Shown here: piece by piece, positions 50,371-61,685 of the stretch
How the letters are laid out: every line of letters begins with the position of its first letter
Numbering within the stretch: position 1 is the first letter of the stretch
Assembly: GCA_022113835.1 (NCBI GenBank)
Contig: JAILWY010000016.1
Coordinates: 13,113,501 to 13,177,500 of the forward strand
Direction: 5' to 3'
Length of the DNA: 64,000 bases
DNA from: Atopsyche davidsoni
Lineage: Eukaryota; Arthropoda; Insecta; Trichoptera; Hydrobiosidae
Program-made: the position numbers and the translations under genes
Notes under the pieces: generated by a model
What the model was told of the DNA's origin: nothing
The model's database searches: none
The model's input: only the letters and a program-made list of their open reading frames with translations

Positions 50371-50984
50371 GGTTTTTTTGTACTAACTCCTGCGTCTTCG
50401 TGCAGGTTATGGGGTTCACATCATTGTGTTTACCTTTGGTGGTAATGAGTTAAGAGAGGGAAAATAATGTGTTGAACAATTTTTTAATCACATGGAGCAT
50501 TGCCAAAATATTAAAATTCTGATTTATATCGGCTATGGTGTTTCATTGTGTATAAACAGCAATGCCAGCATAAGATAAATGGCAACTCCCTTTCCAGCTA
50601 AGTGTCAGATCGAAGCTGCGAAGGCTTGAGCAGACCGACGCTGCCTGCAAGCTGGGAGGCTTCAGCTCCAGGCGAGGATGGGGATGGGGTGACTAAGACC
50701 CCTGAAACCTACAGGGAAATTGATTAGTTATCTATCTCTGACGTTAGGTTAGGATAATTGCTTATATAACGGTTAGTTGTTCAAACAATATTCTTGTATA
50801 CTAGATATATTAATTTGAAATGGGAGTATTTACAAAAAATATTACTTTTAAAAAGTTTTTCAACACATTATTTTCCCTCTCTTGACTCATTACCACCGAA
50901 GGTAAACACATATGCACTACCATTTAATAAAACGATGTGAAACTCATAGCCTGCACATAGAAGCAGGAAATAGTACAAAAAACC
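50371..50984. mobile_element. MITE with >100 bp imperfect inverted repeats
   Basis: It begins GGTTTTTTTGTACTA and ends TAGTACAAAAAACC. Long arms share GTGTTTACCTTTGGTGGTAA and AGAGAGGGAAAATAATGTGT in inverted copies (about 50371-50490 and 50850-50984). The right arm has an extra ~20 bp. The interior includes a GC-rich block at 50580-50710. No target duplication is clear, so the superfamily is open. Confidence 0.7.
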
Positions 50985-51925
50985 CAACATTGTAAATATA
51001 CCTAATAAAATGTGTGTTATATTTTAAAACAATAATTAATAGTTGAAATTTTTTTTTTTTTTAATTTATATATACAAATTGGGATAGTATGGTGAAAGTT
51101 AAATACCCTATTTAAGATTAAATCGATTATAGAACACTCAATATTTAAAACCTCTCTAATCAATATTGTTTGTACATTATAGTATTATTGAAACCTTATA
51201 CTTTGAAAGTTGTAGTTGTGGTTTATTTTACAGCATCAAAAATATTTACAAAAACCAAAATGTTTTGTTAATAATAACGAGATAATCGAAAGTTAAATTG
51301 AATACTTTATATCACAGTGAAGTAAGCACAATATTATTTTTTTATCAGAGGAAATAATCATATGTAAACAATTATTTTGTAAAAATATAATTGGTTTCAT
51401 TTCCTTTTTTTAACTATTCTAAAGCTGTTTACACGTTTAGTTGTATATTTTTGTTAAAACATATTTTGAAATAAATGTATTGTAAACTAAAATATGTTTA
51501 AAAAGAGAGTGAAAAAAAAAAAAAGAAAATAGACTATTTCATATTTTTATAGCACCAACGGGATATGAAGAGATATATAATGGTGAAATATGCTTGTACT
51601 CAAATGCTCGCCAAATCTTTTAATCCGTTAAAATTTTCAACGATCAAAATTCAAGGATTGAACTGAATATGTAATTTAAATATACAAGGTAAACGTAATG
51701 TTGAAGATTTTACCAACACCACTTTTCTGGGCTTAAAAAATATTTCACATGTTTAACCTTTCAACATTCCCCTTGTACTAACGAGCAATACAAGACAACC
51801 GAAAGCGAACTGTACCCTTAAATAATAAAGCATGTAAGGAGAATTGTAAAAATAATATTTTGCTTATACAAGCAGAATAAACAACGGCATTTCACAATAT
51901 AATAGAACCTCCAAATCGTAAGTAA
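50985..51925. other. AT-rich DNA, nothing recognised
   Basis: Very AT-rich with poly-A and poly-T runs. I see no gene, repeat boundary or RNA. Confidence 0.5.
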
Positions 51926-52055
51926 AGTGAAACTATTGAAAAAATGTTTGAAGATTTTCTGTTATAAATTTTTTAATCATTTTAATATAAAATCTGAATT
52001 GTACTGAACAAATAAAACAAACATTAAAGAATAATTTGATGGATTAATGCCTATG

Positions 52056-52110
<55 letters not shown>

Positions 52111-52153
52111 ATATAACAGAAAATCTTCAAATATTTTATTCAATAGTTTCACT
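51926..52153. mobile_element. Small inverted-repeat element enclosing an (AT)n tract
   Basis: Arms 51926-51966 and 52112-52153 are inverted copies (AGTGAAACTATTGAAAAAAT against ATTTTATTCAATAGTTTCAC). A long (AT)n tract (52058-52103) lies inside, next to the right arm. It is non-coding. Confidence 0.65.
52058..52103. repeat. (AT)n microsatellite
   Basis: About twenty-two alternating AT units, the longest such tract in the window. Confidence 0.92.
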
Positions 52154-52177
52154 ATAGTTTTTTTACATATATATATA

Positions 52178-52383
52178 GGGTGTCCCAAAATTAACGCAAG
52201 ATTTGAATTAAATAGAAAACGCAGTTTTTAGTCTTTTGATTGTATTCTAATCCCAAAATAAACCCTATTGTATTAACTTTATGATCAATTTAAAAAATAA
52301 CAATCAAAAGACTAAAAACTGCGTTTTCTATTTAATTCAAATCTTGCGTTAATTTTGGGAGACCTGTTAATTTTGGGACACTC
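52178..52383. mobile_element. Hairpin MITE of Tc1/mariner type
   Basis: The element is nearly all inverted repeat. From GGGTGTCCCAAAATTAACGC on, a left arm of about 65 bp is repeated in inverted form on the right, with a loop near 52245-52298. TA flanks both ends (52176-52177 and 52384-52385). The right arm carries an 18-bp duplication of its GTTAATTTTGGGA end. A transcript would fold into a long hairpin. Confidence 0.85.
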
Positions 52384-52389
52384 TATATA

Positions 52390-52409
52390 TGTGTGTGTGT
52401 GTGTGTGTC
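52390..52409. repeat. (GT)n microsatellite
   Basis: About ten GT units directly after the hairpin MITE and a short AT run. Confidence 0.85.
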
Positions 52410-52619
52410 AAGGTAAAAATGTTTATCATAAAGGAATGAATTGATTCTTTTACCGATGAAAGTTTAGAAACATAACATTAAAATTGATATAAATTTTTAT
52501 TTCTCATATTTCTATTTGATTTATTCCCTGAAGCAAGCAGATAAGTAAAATAATAATATATTGTTTTTTTAATGTTATTTTCAAAATATTTTATTTTATT
52601 TTTTATTGAGGAAAGTATT

Positions 52620-53040
52620 TCCTTTGACACCTGGCGCAGGCCACTCTACGTGATTTTCCACCTAAATTCGGCGTTTAACGAACTTTATTTACTATGTAAG
52701 GAGCAGACTTCTCAGCTCTAAGAGAGCCTCCCTTAGCGTCTGCTAAAGTTTCGTGAATTTAAAAAGCGGCGTAACTCGAGCGTGTGATTGAAATTAATAA
52801 AACATGGGATCTTCCAAGTTTTAACGACAGCGAGGAGCGGCCCGTCATTATTAGTAGCAAAAGCTAAGACAATAGACCCGTTTTTTTAAAACCTATATCT
52901 TACCGAAAACATAGCGAAACATTTGAGGATATTAAATTACGAGCGTGTAATTGGAATCGCCCATGTTTTGACCATGCCGGGGAGCGGCTCGTTATTTTTA
53001 ACAGCATATACCAAGACAACAAGCCTGTTTTGTAAAATAA
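52620..53040. repeat. GC-richer islet containing a degenerate local duplication
   Basis: Two diverged units, about 52775-52900 and 52936-53037, share in order GAGCGTGT.ATTG.AAT, a CATG word, GGAGCGGC.CGT.ATT, a TAGCA/CAGCA word, AAGACAA and a CC.GTTTT end. Neither unit is open for long. It could be a tandemly duplicated element or a diverged satellite pair. Confidence 0.4.
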
Positions 53041-53179
53041 CATGTCTCACAAAAAATAATTCAACTATAAACCTAGTCTGATGTTGGACTTTTACAAGTC
53101 ATTTAGTCACTTTTGTATGTACTTCAAGTTTCTCCCAAGCAAAGGGCATCGCATACGGAGATAATAAACCGTGATTTTG

Positions 53180-53515
53180 GAGTCTTCACTCGAGTTCTAT
53201 TCTATGCCGGGGCGACATTTCATCACAGGCCCGGATAATCTGTGCCACCATCCGTCTTGCAGAAGTTGTTTGTCATCTGATCTCGGTTGGTTGCATCCGA
53301 ATTTATTCGTGAAGTAGAACCGAGGAAAGGCCAAGGGAGGGATGGACTTTCTTTGTACCGCTTCGAAGATCGCGTTGCAGTAATCCGAGCGAAACACTAC
53401 AAAAGCGCGAACAAAAGTTGTATTAATGATCAGAACGGCGGCTCCAAACTTCCCCGCTCGCAAAATAAACAAACTTTGACGGAAGTTTGCGATTTCTATA
53501 GCCTTTTCGAATAAA
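53180..53515. promoter_or_regulatory. GC-richer islet, possible regulatory element
   Basis: About 330 bp of mixed-composition DNA. Overlapping frames occur on both strands (53197-53472 minus, 53287-53514 plus), both of low similarity to anything I know. Frame overlap of this kind is typical of constrained non-coding DNA rather than of an exon. Confidence 0.25.
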
Positions 53516-54470
53516 TATCACTGCCGCTGAAATATTAAAATCTTCCTTAACCGAATAATGGTACATTAGGAATGTGATTACATCAAATTAATTATTTTAA
53601 ATCTAACTGCCTTTGGCATTTTATTAAATATGTATGATTTATCTACAACTTAAGATACTCTCATAATTTTATTCCATCATCATTAATTAAAATTAAATTA
53701 AACTTTCTTTCATTCAAAGATATCCAGAGGTCAATGAGGAATTGATCTTTGATTGACGATCTTACCTTTTTGTTAATTTGCGCCCCGCCCCACATTGCAA
53801 ATTTGTTCATGGGGTATGCACAACATATCTTACTGCACAATATAATATTCCACATACAAGTCAACAATACCTAGACAACAAAGAAAAAGTATCTAAATGC
53901 AATAAATAAACTTTTCAAAGTTTAGTTTCAATCATAAAACATTTTAAAATAACGGGAAACCTTTGAAATATATGGAAATAAAAAATGAAGCCACAAATTG
54001 ATGAAAATTCATCGCGACTGCAAAGAGATGAAGTAGAAAACAAACATAGTCTTTTTCTTTCATTTACTTTCGAAATTGCATTGAGAGCTTCCGCCTGTCC
54101 GAACTTTAATTTTCTTCATCTTTTATCTATCACCCACTTTACAGGTACAAAAGTAACCTCTTGTTACACAAAGGAGACTCCCTTATCAAACATCAATAAT
54201 GCTTGTCTATTTTTCTTGCCCAACAAAGTGGCCCGCAAACTCATCCACCCCCGCCCCTGGCCGGCGCACCCTAAACTTTCGTTCCACTTTTAATTACTAC
54301 AACGGTTTCCGGCGGATGCGACGCTGAAGGGGTCGAGCTGCACAGCAAACTTTACTTCTTCGTGATCTTTATCCGGCCGTCGTTAACCCGTTAAGAAATT
54401 TTGATTTTTTTAAGAGTGGTTTTATAATTAATTATTATTTTTTACAAACAAATCCTAATGTGCCTTTATT
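53516..54470. other. Non-genic DNA with a C-rich islet at 54060-54400
   Basis: The 102-codon plus-strand frame 53985-54293 ends in a Pro/His-rich stretch driven by a C-rich islet. It has no domain and no splice context. I read it as non-coding. Confidence 0.4.
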
Positions 54471-54536
54471 AAGGAAACCGGTCACCAGTTAAAACTAACA
54501 TGGGGAAAAATTACTCAAGTATTTTATTTAAAAGAA
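54471..54536 (+). mobile_element. Family A element, copy A6, truncated
   Basis: Only the 3' module remains: GGAAACCGGTCACCAGTTAA and an arm ending CTCAAGTATTTTATTTAAAA. Confidence 0.6.
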
Positions 54537-56029
54537 AATATGTAAAGAAATTCACATAATATTGATTTTATTATAATATATTTGTTGTTTTCAAATAAGG
54601 TTTTACAGTTATTTTAACAAGTGATATTGTTTTTGCTTGTTTATGAATGTCGTTTTTATTGTTTTTACTTTTTTTTTTAAATACAGGATTCTAGAGTTAA
54701 TAAAAAATAAAATTTACGGGTTGATACAATTTTTCATGACTAAAACATTCTCGATAAAGAAACTCTATCCATTATTACAATCACTAAATCTAATCTCACA
54801 TTTATATTTGTTTCTTAAAATTTTTATAATCAATTGTAAAATAATAATTTAACTTTAAAATGTATTTGAACAAGGTTTCATGATCACTTATTTTCGTTAA
54901 AAAGTAAAATAATTTTCAGCCTTAATAAAACAAGTTTAAATAGTATAAATCCACGCCATTGCACTTAAATTGTTTTTAGCACGTCTTTCAAAATGTGCAA
55001 TATGTTTTAGTTTTGAACAGCGAAGTGAATATTTGTAAAAAAAAATTCTAATCAAAGCAACTACGTACTAGTCACATATAAAATTAAAATAAAAAAATTC
55101 AACGGTTTTTACCGATTTTAATATATTTGATAACAAAATAAGCAGTTTCCATAACATTACAAATCTATGAATTTATCCACCCAATATAAATTAAATATTT
55201 AAAAAAAATGAATTCACATGCATAACATCTATAAGGTTAATGTTATAACATACAAAATATATTAGATATAGGGTTAGTAAGAGGTAAAAACTTTTATTCT
55301 CAATTCTTTGCCACCCTTTTCCTGTTGATAAGGGATATAGGGTAAAATGAAACTGTTATCAGGTTTTTGATGGTGATTTTAAATAATTTACATTTTAATA
55401 TATCTTCCTTAAATTTGTGACATTTTAACTTAATACATATATTATTTAAATTCACACAAAATTTATGAATTTTTATAAAACTTTTGGCATATTTATTGTT
55501 TCGTTTTCGGTAAAGATATTTTTTTATTCTTAATATAAAAATTAAATTGTGTTTCTTCCTAAATTTACTTTTTTGTTTCAAAATAATAAAAGGAAAGCAA
55601 TTTTTATCTGAGAAGTTAAAATTCATGTTTATAGAAAAAATTTAGTGGAATTAAGCTGCAGGATAAAATTTTTATTTCAAATAGCTTGTATTAGTTGCTT
55701 ATTTTAAGTATTTTAAAATAAATTTTAAATTACACACTTATTTTGTTGCCATTATTCGCGAATTCTCCAAATCGCCTCTTGAGATTTTTTCAGCAACTTT
55801 TGCGTTAAATTGAAGTTGTAAATTGGGCATCATTTATTCAGGAGTGTCTGCGACGATATCGACTCACCCTTAATTGCTTCAAGGAATCAAGAAGGCTAAA
55901 ACCTTTTAGCACTGCGATATTATTTAAAATTTCAGGCTTTTTGTAGGTGTTATTTCGGACTGAACAGCGAGTTGCAATTTTTTATTTATCGGCATTTTAA
56001 CACAGCGTGCAACTTTATATATTTATATT
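54537..56029. other. AT-rich DNA, nothing recognised
   Basis: The frames at 54637-54852 and 55300-55626 are Lys/Ile/Phe/Leu-rich products of AT composition. No gene is supported. Confidence 0.5.
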
Positions 56030-56199
56030 TAATATTTTTAACACAGAGTACTTAGTGGAATTCTTTTTTAATATTGTGTTTTTTACGGTTTTTTGCACAT
56101 GTTGCACAGTTTTATAATGCCAACGTAAAAGGCTGGCGAAACCGGTCACAAATAAAATAAACGTGGGAAAATTACAGAGATATTTTATTTTAAATATTA
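56030..56199 (+). mobile_element. Family A element, copy A7, diverged
   Basis: The 5' tag (GAGTACTTAGTGGAATTC) and the 3' module (stem-loop plus GGCGAAACCGGTCAC, 56134-56148) are both present. The inverted arm between them is eroded. The flanks are too AT-rich to show a duplication. Confidence 0.65.
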
Positions 56200-57882
56200 T
56201 AAATATATATGAGTGAATATAGAGTATAAATATATATTATTATGCAGAGAACACTATTTGACTTCCTTCTATTCAAACAAAGACGATATATTTCCCCTGA
56301 CTCCCTTTATCCACGTTGCATGAGTCAATACAATGAATTACAGAGAACATTATCAGTGTGACATTTGTGTTGGAATGGCACGTTAAAACAAATCCCACCT
56401 AATAAATCTTTCCCCTCGTGAGATCGAATGAGATAGCAATATCATGGCGTCGCACCAAAACAGAACAAGACTCTATCCATCCTAATATTGCCTCTTGGCA
56501 CGTCCGGCCCTCTAATCGCAGGGAGACCTGCATGAGGTTACTTCACTGTAATTTATGAAAAATGAGGAACCTTAAACAGAGACTGGTAAAATTAAATAAA
56601 CCTTTTTATTTGTGGTAGTGTTCATTTGCACTTCTTTTATATTTAATTTTTGAATACTTGTAAAAGTATTATATTTATTTCATCTTTTGTGTTTAGTCAT
56701 ATATTTAAACACAGATACTTTGATCTATGAAGCTACGTAGTACTTTGATTATACTAGGAAATTCAAATGCACCTTTTTCAAAATTATAAACATCTGGCAT
56801 TTTGTGTTTCTTACAATGAAAAAGATAAAACCTTATATGGGTTTAATCATCTATAATCAGAAAAGGATTATATGCAAAAAAAAAATTCTCACCTAAAATC
56901 TGCAACTAATTTATAAGTTTAACAGAATGAAAAGACGGATTACTCTAATTTAATTCAAATTCGGGACTCTGTGCTTAGCAAACAATTCTATAAGCTTCAC
57001 AGACTTCAAGATTAATAAAAGCATAAGTATTTATTTACGAAAAATACTATGATAAATTTAATTTTTCAAACCGCATAATAATTTTTTTTTTTATAGGTAT
57101 TCAGTACAACCTCATTTTTATTCGATTATGTTAATAGTTTTGATTTAATATAATATCGTAATAAATCATCATAATATACTAGAAAAACTAACCAATATTT
57201 TTGTATAACACGCCATCCGATGATAAAAAAACATGTGATTTGCTGAGTTACTATGGCTATATTACTCCTGCTTTAATTTTTTTTTATTGTACGAGGACCC
57301 GTTTAATAATATACGTGAATTATATTATAACAAAATAACAGTATATGTAAGGATCAATCAAACACGTTCAGAGAGTTACAAGTCCCTGGACTCCACATGT
57401 CTCATTGATCAAATTAATAACTAAAATTTATAATAAAACTTAAAAATAAAAAAAACAGAACTCCTTCATGTATCATTAAAAATGTATTATGTTTCTATAT
57501 AATAAACCTTCAGTTTATATTTTTTCACAATATATTTTTAAAAAAATACCAAGCTCAATTCATTGGAAAACTGCAACATTTGTGTGTATTTATTTAGAGA
57601 AGCTAAGCTGTCCAACCCTCTTAATATGAGAAGCAAACACTCCGCGTCCAACAAGCAAGATGATATGAATAATTCCGCATATTCGTTATAATGAGACCGC
57701 AGAAATGTATAGGCCCTTAAGCGCTGTAATTCCTTGCACGGAGGCGGACAAAGTGCACCACTCACAAGCCGCGCTACAGACATGTTGTCCCCACCCTGTG
57801 GAGACGACGAGTGAAAATGAGCCTTACCACCTCGTTCAGGCTTTTAAATAATAATAATGCACCTTAAAAAAAAATTCCAGAG
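56200..57882. other. Non-genic DNA with a moderate islet at 56260-56540
   Basis: The islet holds words such as CACGTCCGGCCCTCTAATCG and might be conserved non-coding DNA. The frame at 57538-57783 minus has no domain. I see nothing else. Confidence 0.4.
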
Positions 57883-57894
57883 TAAATAATAATT

Positions 57895-58076
57895 AAGAAA
57901 TTCAATATTTTTGACAGAGAGTACTTGGTGGAATTCCATTTTAATATTTTTGAATAAAATACTTGAGTGATTTTCCACATTTATATTTTTATTAGTGACC
58001 GGAAAGGTTGGCGAAACCGGTCACTAATAAAAATAAAAATGTGGAAAATCACTCAAGTATTTTATTCAAAAATATT
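57895..58076 (+). mobile_element. Family A hairpin element, copy A8, near-perfect palindrome
   Basis: After the 5' tag (GAGAGTACTTGGTGGAATTC), the inverted arm (57942-58000) and forward arm (58013-58074) are almost exact complements. They are separated only by AAAGGTTGGCGA. Target duplication TAAATAATAATT, 12 bp, lies at 57883-57894 and 58077-58088. It is the cleanest hairpin copy in the window. Confidence 0.88.
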
Positions 58077-58275
58077 TAAATAATAATTGTCAAATAATAA
58101 TATGGCTTAAAAATTATAACCACAGGATTTTTTCGACATCAGTAAACACACGTCAGCGATCAGAAAAATGGTTTTCTTTGAGAAACATGTGGGATATAAA
58201 CCAACGCCAATCGAAATATTGTGACAAAGGTCTTTTTTATACAAGACTAAATGCAATTTTTACCAATTAATTAGT

Positions 58276-58520
58276 TTATATTATTGATTTTTGTGAAGAC
58301 CGTCTCACAGGAAGTACGATTTGCCTATACAGGTTTTATTGATTAAAGAAACTCTCAAAAAAATATCATCGTGATTTGTGTGCGATTTGAACTCACATCC
58401 CCAAGCTGACATGGCATGTGCATTACCAATTATACCAACGAATCACTAGTACTTAGCAAGAATTTTTAACAATCATATCCTAAAAGTGAAACAACGTACT
58501 TATTATGCCAATTAATTAAT
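58276..58520 (-). mobile_element. Family B element, copy B3
   Basis: It matches B1 from TTTTTGTGAAGACCG through the tRNA-like core to GTACTTATTATGCCAATTA. The T-arm on the minus strand reads GTGAGTTCAAATCGCAC, nearer to a functional box B than B1. The right inverted arm is absent, so it is truncated or ends differently. Confidence 0.6.
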
Positions 58521-58679
58521 AAGTTTAACTTTATATTTACAATAGTGTAACCGATAATCGAATCCAAGATATATATTTAAGTACTTGCTAAAAAAATTTA
58601 TTTCATTTTAATTGCTTATACTTTAATTTATGGAATTATATTGGAATTTTTTTATTTTTTTTTAAGTGCTAATGCAAGT

Positions 58680-59000
58680 TTTTTTCGTTTGTTTGTTTTT
58701 GTAAGCTCTTTTCCTCGGGGTGGCACCCACAAAGTAAAACGAATAAAAGCCCCACAAAGGCGGTGCACGCTCGTGTGCGGGATAAGGGAGGTTTAGTTCA
58801 TATTACTTGTAGGTACAGCAGCTAATACGTTCACACGGCGGCTTCTATTGGCACAGCCTAGCGCTGGAGCCTTATTCAGCGTCGCGGCGAGGGAGGCTCT
58901 CCTCGGCACGTCCCCGCCTGCTTGCCGGAGCAACGAAAGCTAATTGTTTTCAGAGGGTGAGAGGCAGGAAACTCATTTTTACACAATAAATTTGCGGCTC
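58680..59000. promoter_or_regulatory. GC-rich islet, strong regulatory candidate
   Basis: This ~320 bp CpG-rich island (GCGTCGCGGCGAGGGAGGCT and GGGGTGGCACCC) lies in AT-rich DNA, with stops in every frame. It is one of the most GC-rich islets outside the 25.2 kb island. Promoter or enhancer DNA is possible; there is no adjacent exon I can support. Confidence 0.3.
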
Positions 59001-60714
59001 TCGTCGGTCACATTACTGTATAAATCCACATTTTTACCCACGAAGACTTATTTTATCAAAAATAATTTATTCCTGTTTTGGGCTACTTTGGCAACTATCT
59101 AAAATCAAATCTTTATTGGTATAAAAATATTAAGATGTTTATTTGACGCATTTAACTTGATTCAAAGATTTTGCGATTAACGATAACCAATAGCCAACAA
59201 AAAATATTGTTTATACACCTGCATATAACGATCGATATATTCACACAAGTAAGCATGAAACGGTGATTAGAACATCAAATGTACCAATCAGCTGGAAAAT
59301 ATATGATTTTGAATCCTACTTATTCAAAAACCTAACCAAAAAAAAAAAGTATTTTTATGTATCAATACAAAAACCTGTATACGAAGTTATAAATGCTGTT
59401 TTGTATTAAATAGCTTTATTAAATATGTATTTTGAGGTTTATTATAAAAACATTATATTTATCGAGAAGATATTACTGTGAATTTATAATCATAATTTAC
59501 AAATCGAAGCATAACTAGTCTCTTGATAAAACAAGTGCTTTCATTCAAAGCATCAAATTATCAAAACAGTCTTATATGTATGTATTTAAAATAATACAAT
59601 AAAATTGTAATATAACCGGTAAAAGCAATCATTATAATTGAAAACATTGAATTATATAAATATTAAAGTCGAACACTGTCTATTTTTCAATATGTTCGGT
59701 AAAAGCGATTATATATATATAATTAAATTATATAATAACTTGTTTCATAAGCATCAAAATAGTATTTTTGCTAAATTGATTGAAATGTATAATTGTAACC
59801 ATTACCAGTTAATGCTATTTGTATTCCAGCCCCATTCACGATAAGAATTTCTTTGGAATTAAGCGACATATTGAATATTGCGAATATTCAATAAGCTTCA
59901 ACTACCTGATGAAATATATGAACAGTTATCAATGGTTCTGTTTTTTTATTATTAGGAAAAGAGCTATTAAGAAGAAGTTGAAAATAAAGTTGTATATAAA
60001 TATATTTTACTTTGGTTTGAAATTTTATACTTTTAATTAGTCATTTGACTATTTTAAACAATTCATAATCTTAGTAAGATGTAAATTCAGAAATTAATAT
60101 CAAGTGAAAATTAAACTTAAAATAAATACATTACAAAGTAGAGAATGTCATTTCGTACACCTACACAAAAAGTATTTGCAGGTTATCGAAATCACTGTTA
60201 TAACTGAAATTTTTTTGTGTTCCAATGTAACATCAATAAACCCAACAAAATTCATTAACGCCCGCAACCTAAAACATTGAGATCCCAAAAAAGAAAAGAC
60301 GAGATGCAACACTCATTTACCTAATATATGTAGTATAAACACGCCATGAAATTTTTTAATTATATAAAAAATTCACATCTGCTTGCTTTTACAATACAAT
60401 ACAAAGTGAGTGCATATTGTTACCCATCAAAGTGGATCTCAAAGTCATACGCTGTGATTTGAAAAATTCTTGATATTTTACGATTATTTTCATTTTCTGA
60501 AAAAGTTTCCTATTACAAGAGCCAACACGTTGTAGCACCAAAAAATAAACAATGTCCCATGCAACAAAATAAATTTCACAAAAACGATACGTTCGTATTT
60601 TTATTAAATATTAAGCAACATTTTTGCTCGCCTTTTACAAAATCGCATTTTCGTAACTGCAAAAAGGGCTGAAAAACGAGAAGAAAAAAGGCCAAAAGTA
60701 AAATTTAATATTTT
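59001..60714. other. AT-rich DNA, nothing recognised
   Basis: The frames at 59638-59844 and 59819-60040 are AT-driven. I see no repeat boundaries. Confidence 0.5.
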
Positions 60715-61015
60715 TATGGCAGTTTTTGCCGTAATAAAGGCGCAGCCCCGGGACTCGCGACTGCAGCCGCCGTGGAAAATTAACACCACAAAAAGGCGCA
60801 GTTAGTCATGCTGCCCCCGCTCCTACATAATTACGATTGCGAGCGCCAGAAGCTGACTGCGCCCTGCGCCCCTCAACCCCTCCCCCTCTCCCCTCAACCC
60901 CTCCCCCTCTCCCCTCAACCCCCCCCCCCTCTCCCCTCACCACGCGTTTTAAAACGCAGCGCCGCGGCGGATTAACAAGATGCGCTAATTGCGAATTAAA
61001 AGCGCAGGGTGGAAC
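60715..61015. promoter_or_regulatory. GC-rich islet around a C-rich minisatellite
   Basis: Sequence before (GCGCAGCCCCGGGACTCGCG) and after (GCAGCGCCGCGGCGGATTAA) the minisatellite is CpG-rich. No splice-bounded exon is visible. The Pro-rich frame at 60837 is only the repeat translated. Confidence 0.3.
60869..60938. repeat. C-rich 21-bp minisatellite, about three units
   Basis: The unit CCCCTCAACCCCTCCCCCTCT is repeated in tandem, with the last unit altered to a longer C run. The opposite strand carries many G4-G5 runs. Confidence 0.85.
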
Positions 61016-61127
61016 TGGACATGATGGACAAATCTTTAATAAATGAAATAAACCGATATAACTCCTTGTTTCAATAGATTGCTTAAAACTTATTTCAAAT
61101 GTTTTTTAAAGGCTCTTTTTTTGCAGC

Positions 61128-61685
61128 TCTGATGTACTACTTCCGGGTGCCAACAGTTGGTCTTTTTATATATAATATACAATAATCAAACACAATTCAT
61201 TCATTCGTGATGGGGGGTTTCTCAGGGAGCGCACTGTTCGCTATTCCCCAGTCTGCCTCCCATCCCTTCTATTCGTCTCTGACATTCGTCCCTCACTATC
61301 TATGGAGCCAGCGTCTCCGTTGGTTGATGCGCTGAAAAACATGAAAGCTGAAAAGGATGAAATTGGTGTCTCGTGCTCTTCAGCTCTCGATCCTCTTCAG
61401 CGCCGTTCTTGTCTTGTCCGTGGGCTTCTCCTCAGATCGGAACTCTGGAGTCTAGTTGGCGTTGCCTTTCGAGCTCCTCCCTTCGGGTCATGGTCTTCTC
61501 GGCAAAGGAGACAAGCTCGCTGGTCCTTGAGCATGGACGGCACTAGGTCGTCCGCCGTCCAGACGATGCCGAGACTGTTCCGGAGTCGTCGCTGTAGTCG
61601 TCGCACAGTGGGCAGCTTACGTCGACAGGGTTCTCAAGGTACTTCTCAAGGCTCTGTAAAGTATCTGTGGCGCGTGGGAATGTAG
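61128..61685 (+). mobile_element. Family D dispersed repeat, copy D2, with a 127-codon frame
   Basis: It is homologous to 41251-41660 in inverted orientation, from ACTTCCGGGTGCCAACAGTT onward. The frame 61302-61685 starts EPASPLVDALKNMKAEKDE and then becomes Ser/Arg-rich, ending in repeats of SRRCSRR type. D1 keeps the first ~17 residues but shifts frame afterwards, so only the start may be real coding sequence. No domain is recognised; an untranslated leader plus start of a retroelement ORF is one possible reading. Confidence 0.55.

Noticed and set aside
53985..54293. 102-codon plus-strand open frame
   Set aside because: Composition follows the local base content, there are no splice sites or domain, and it runs through a C-rich islet; treated as non-coding.
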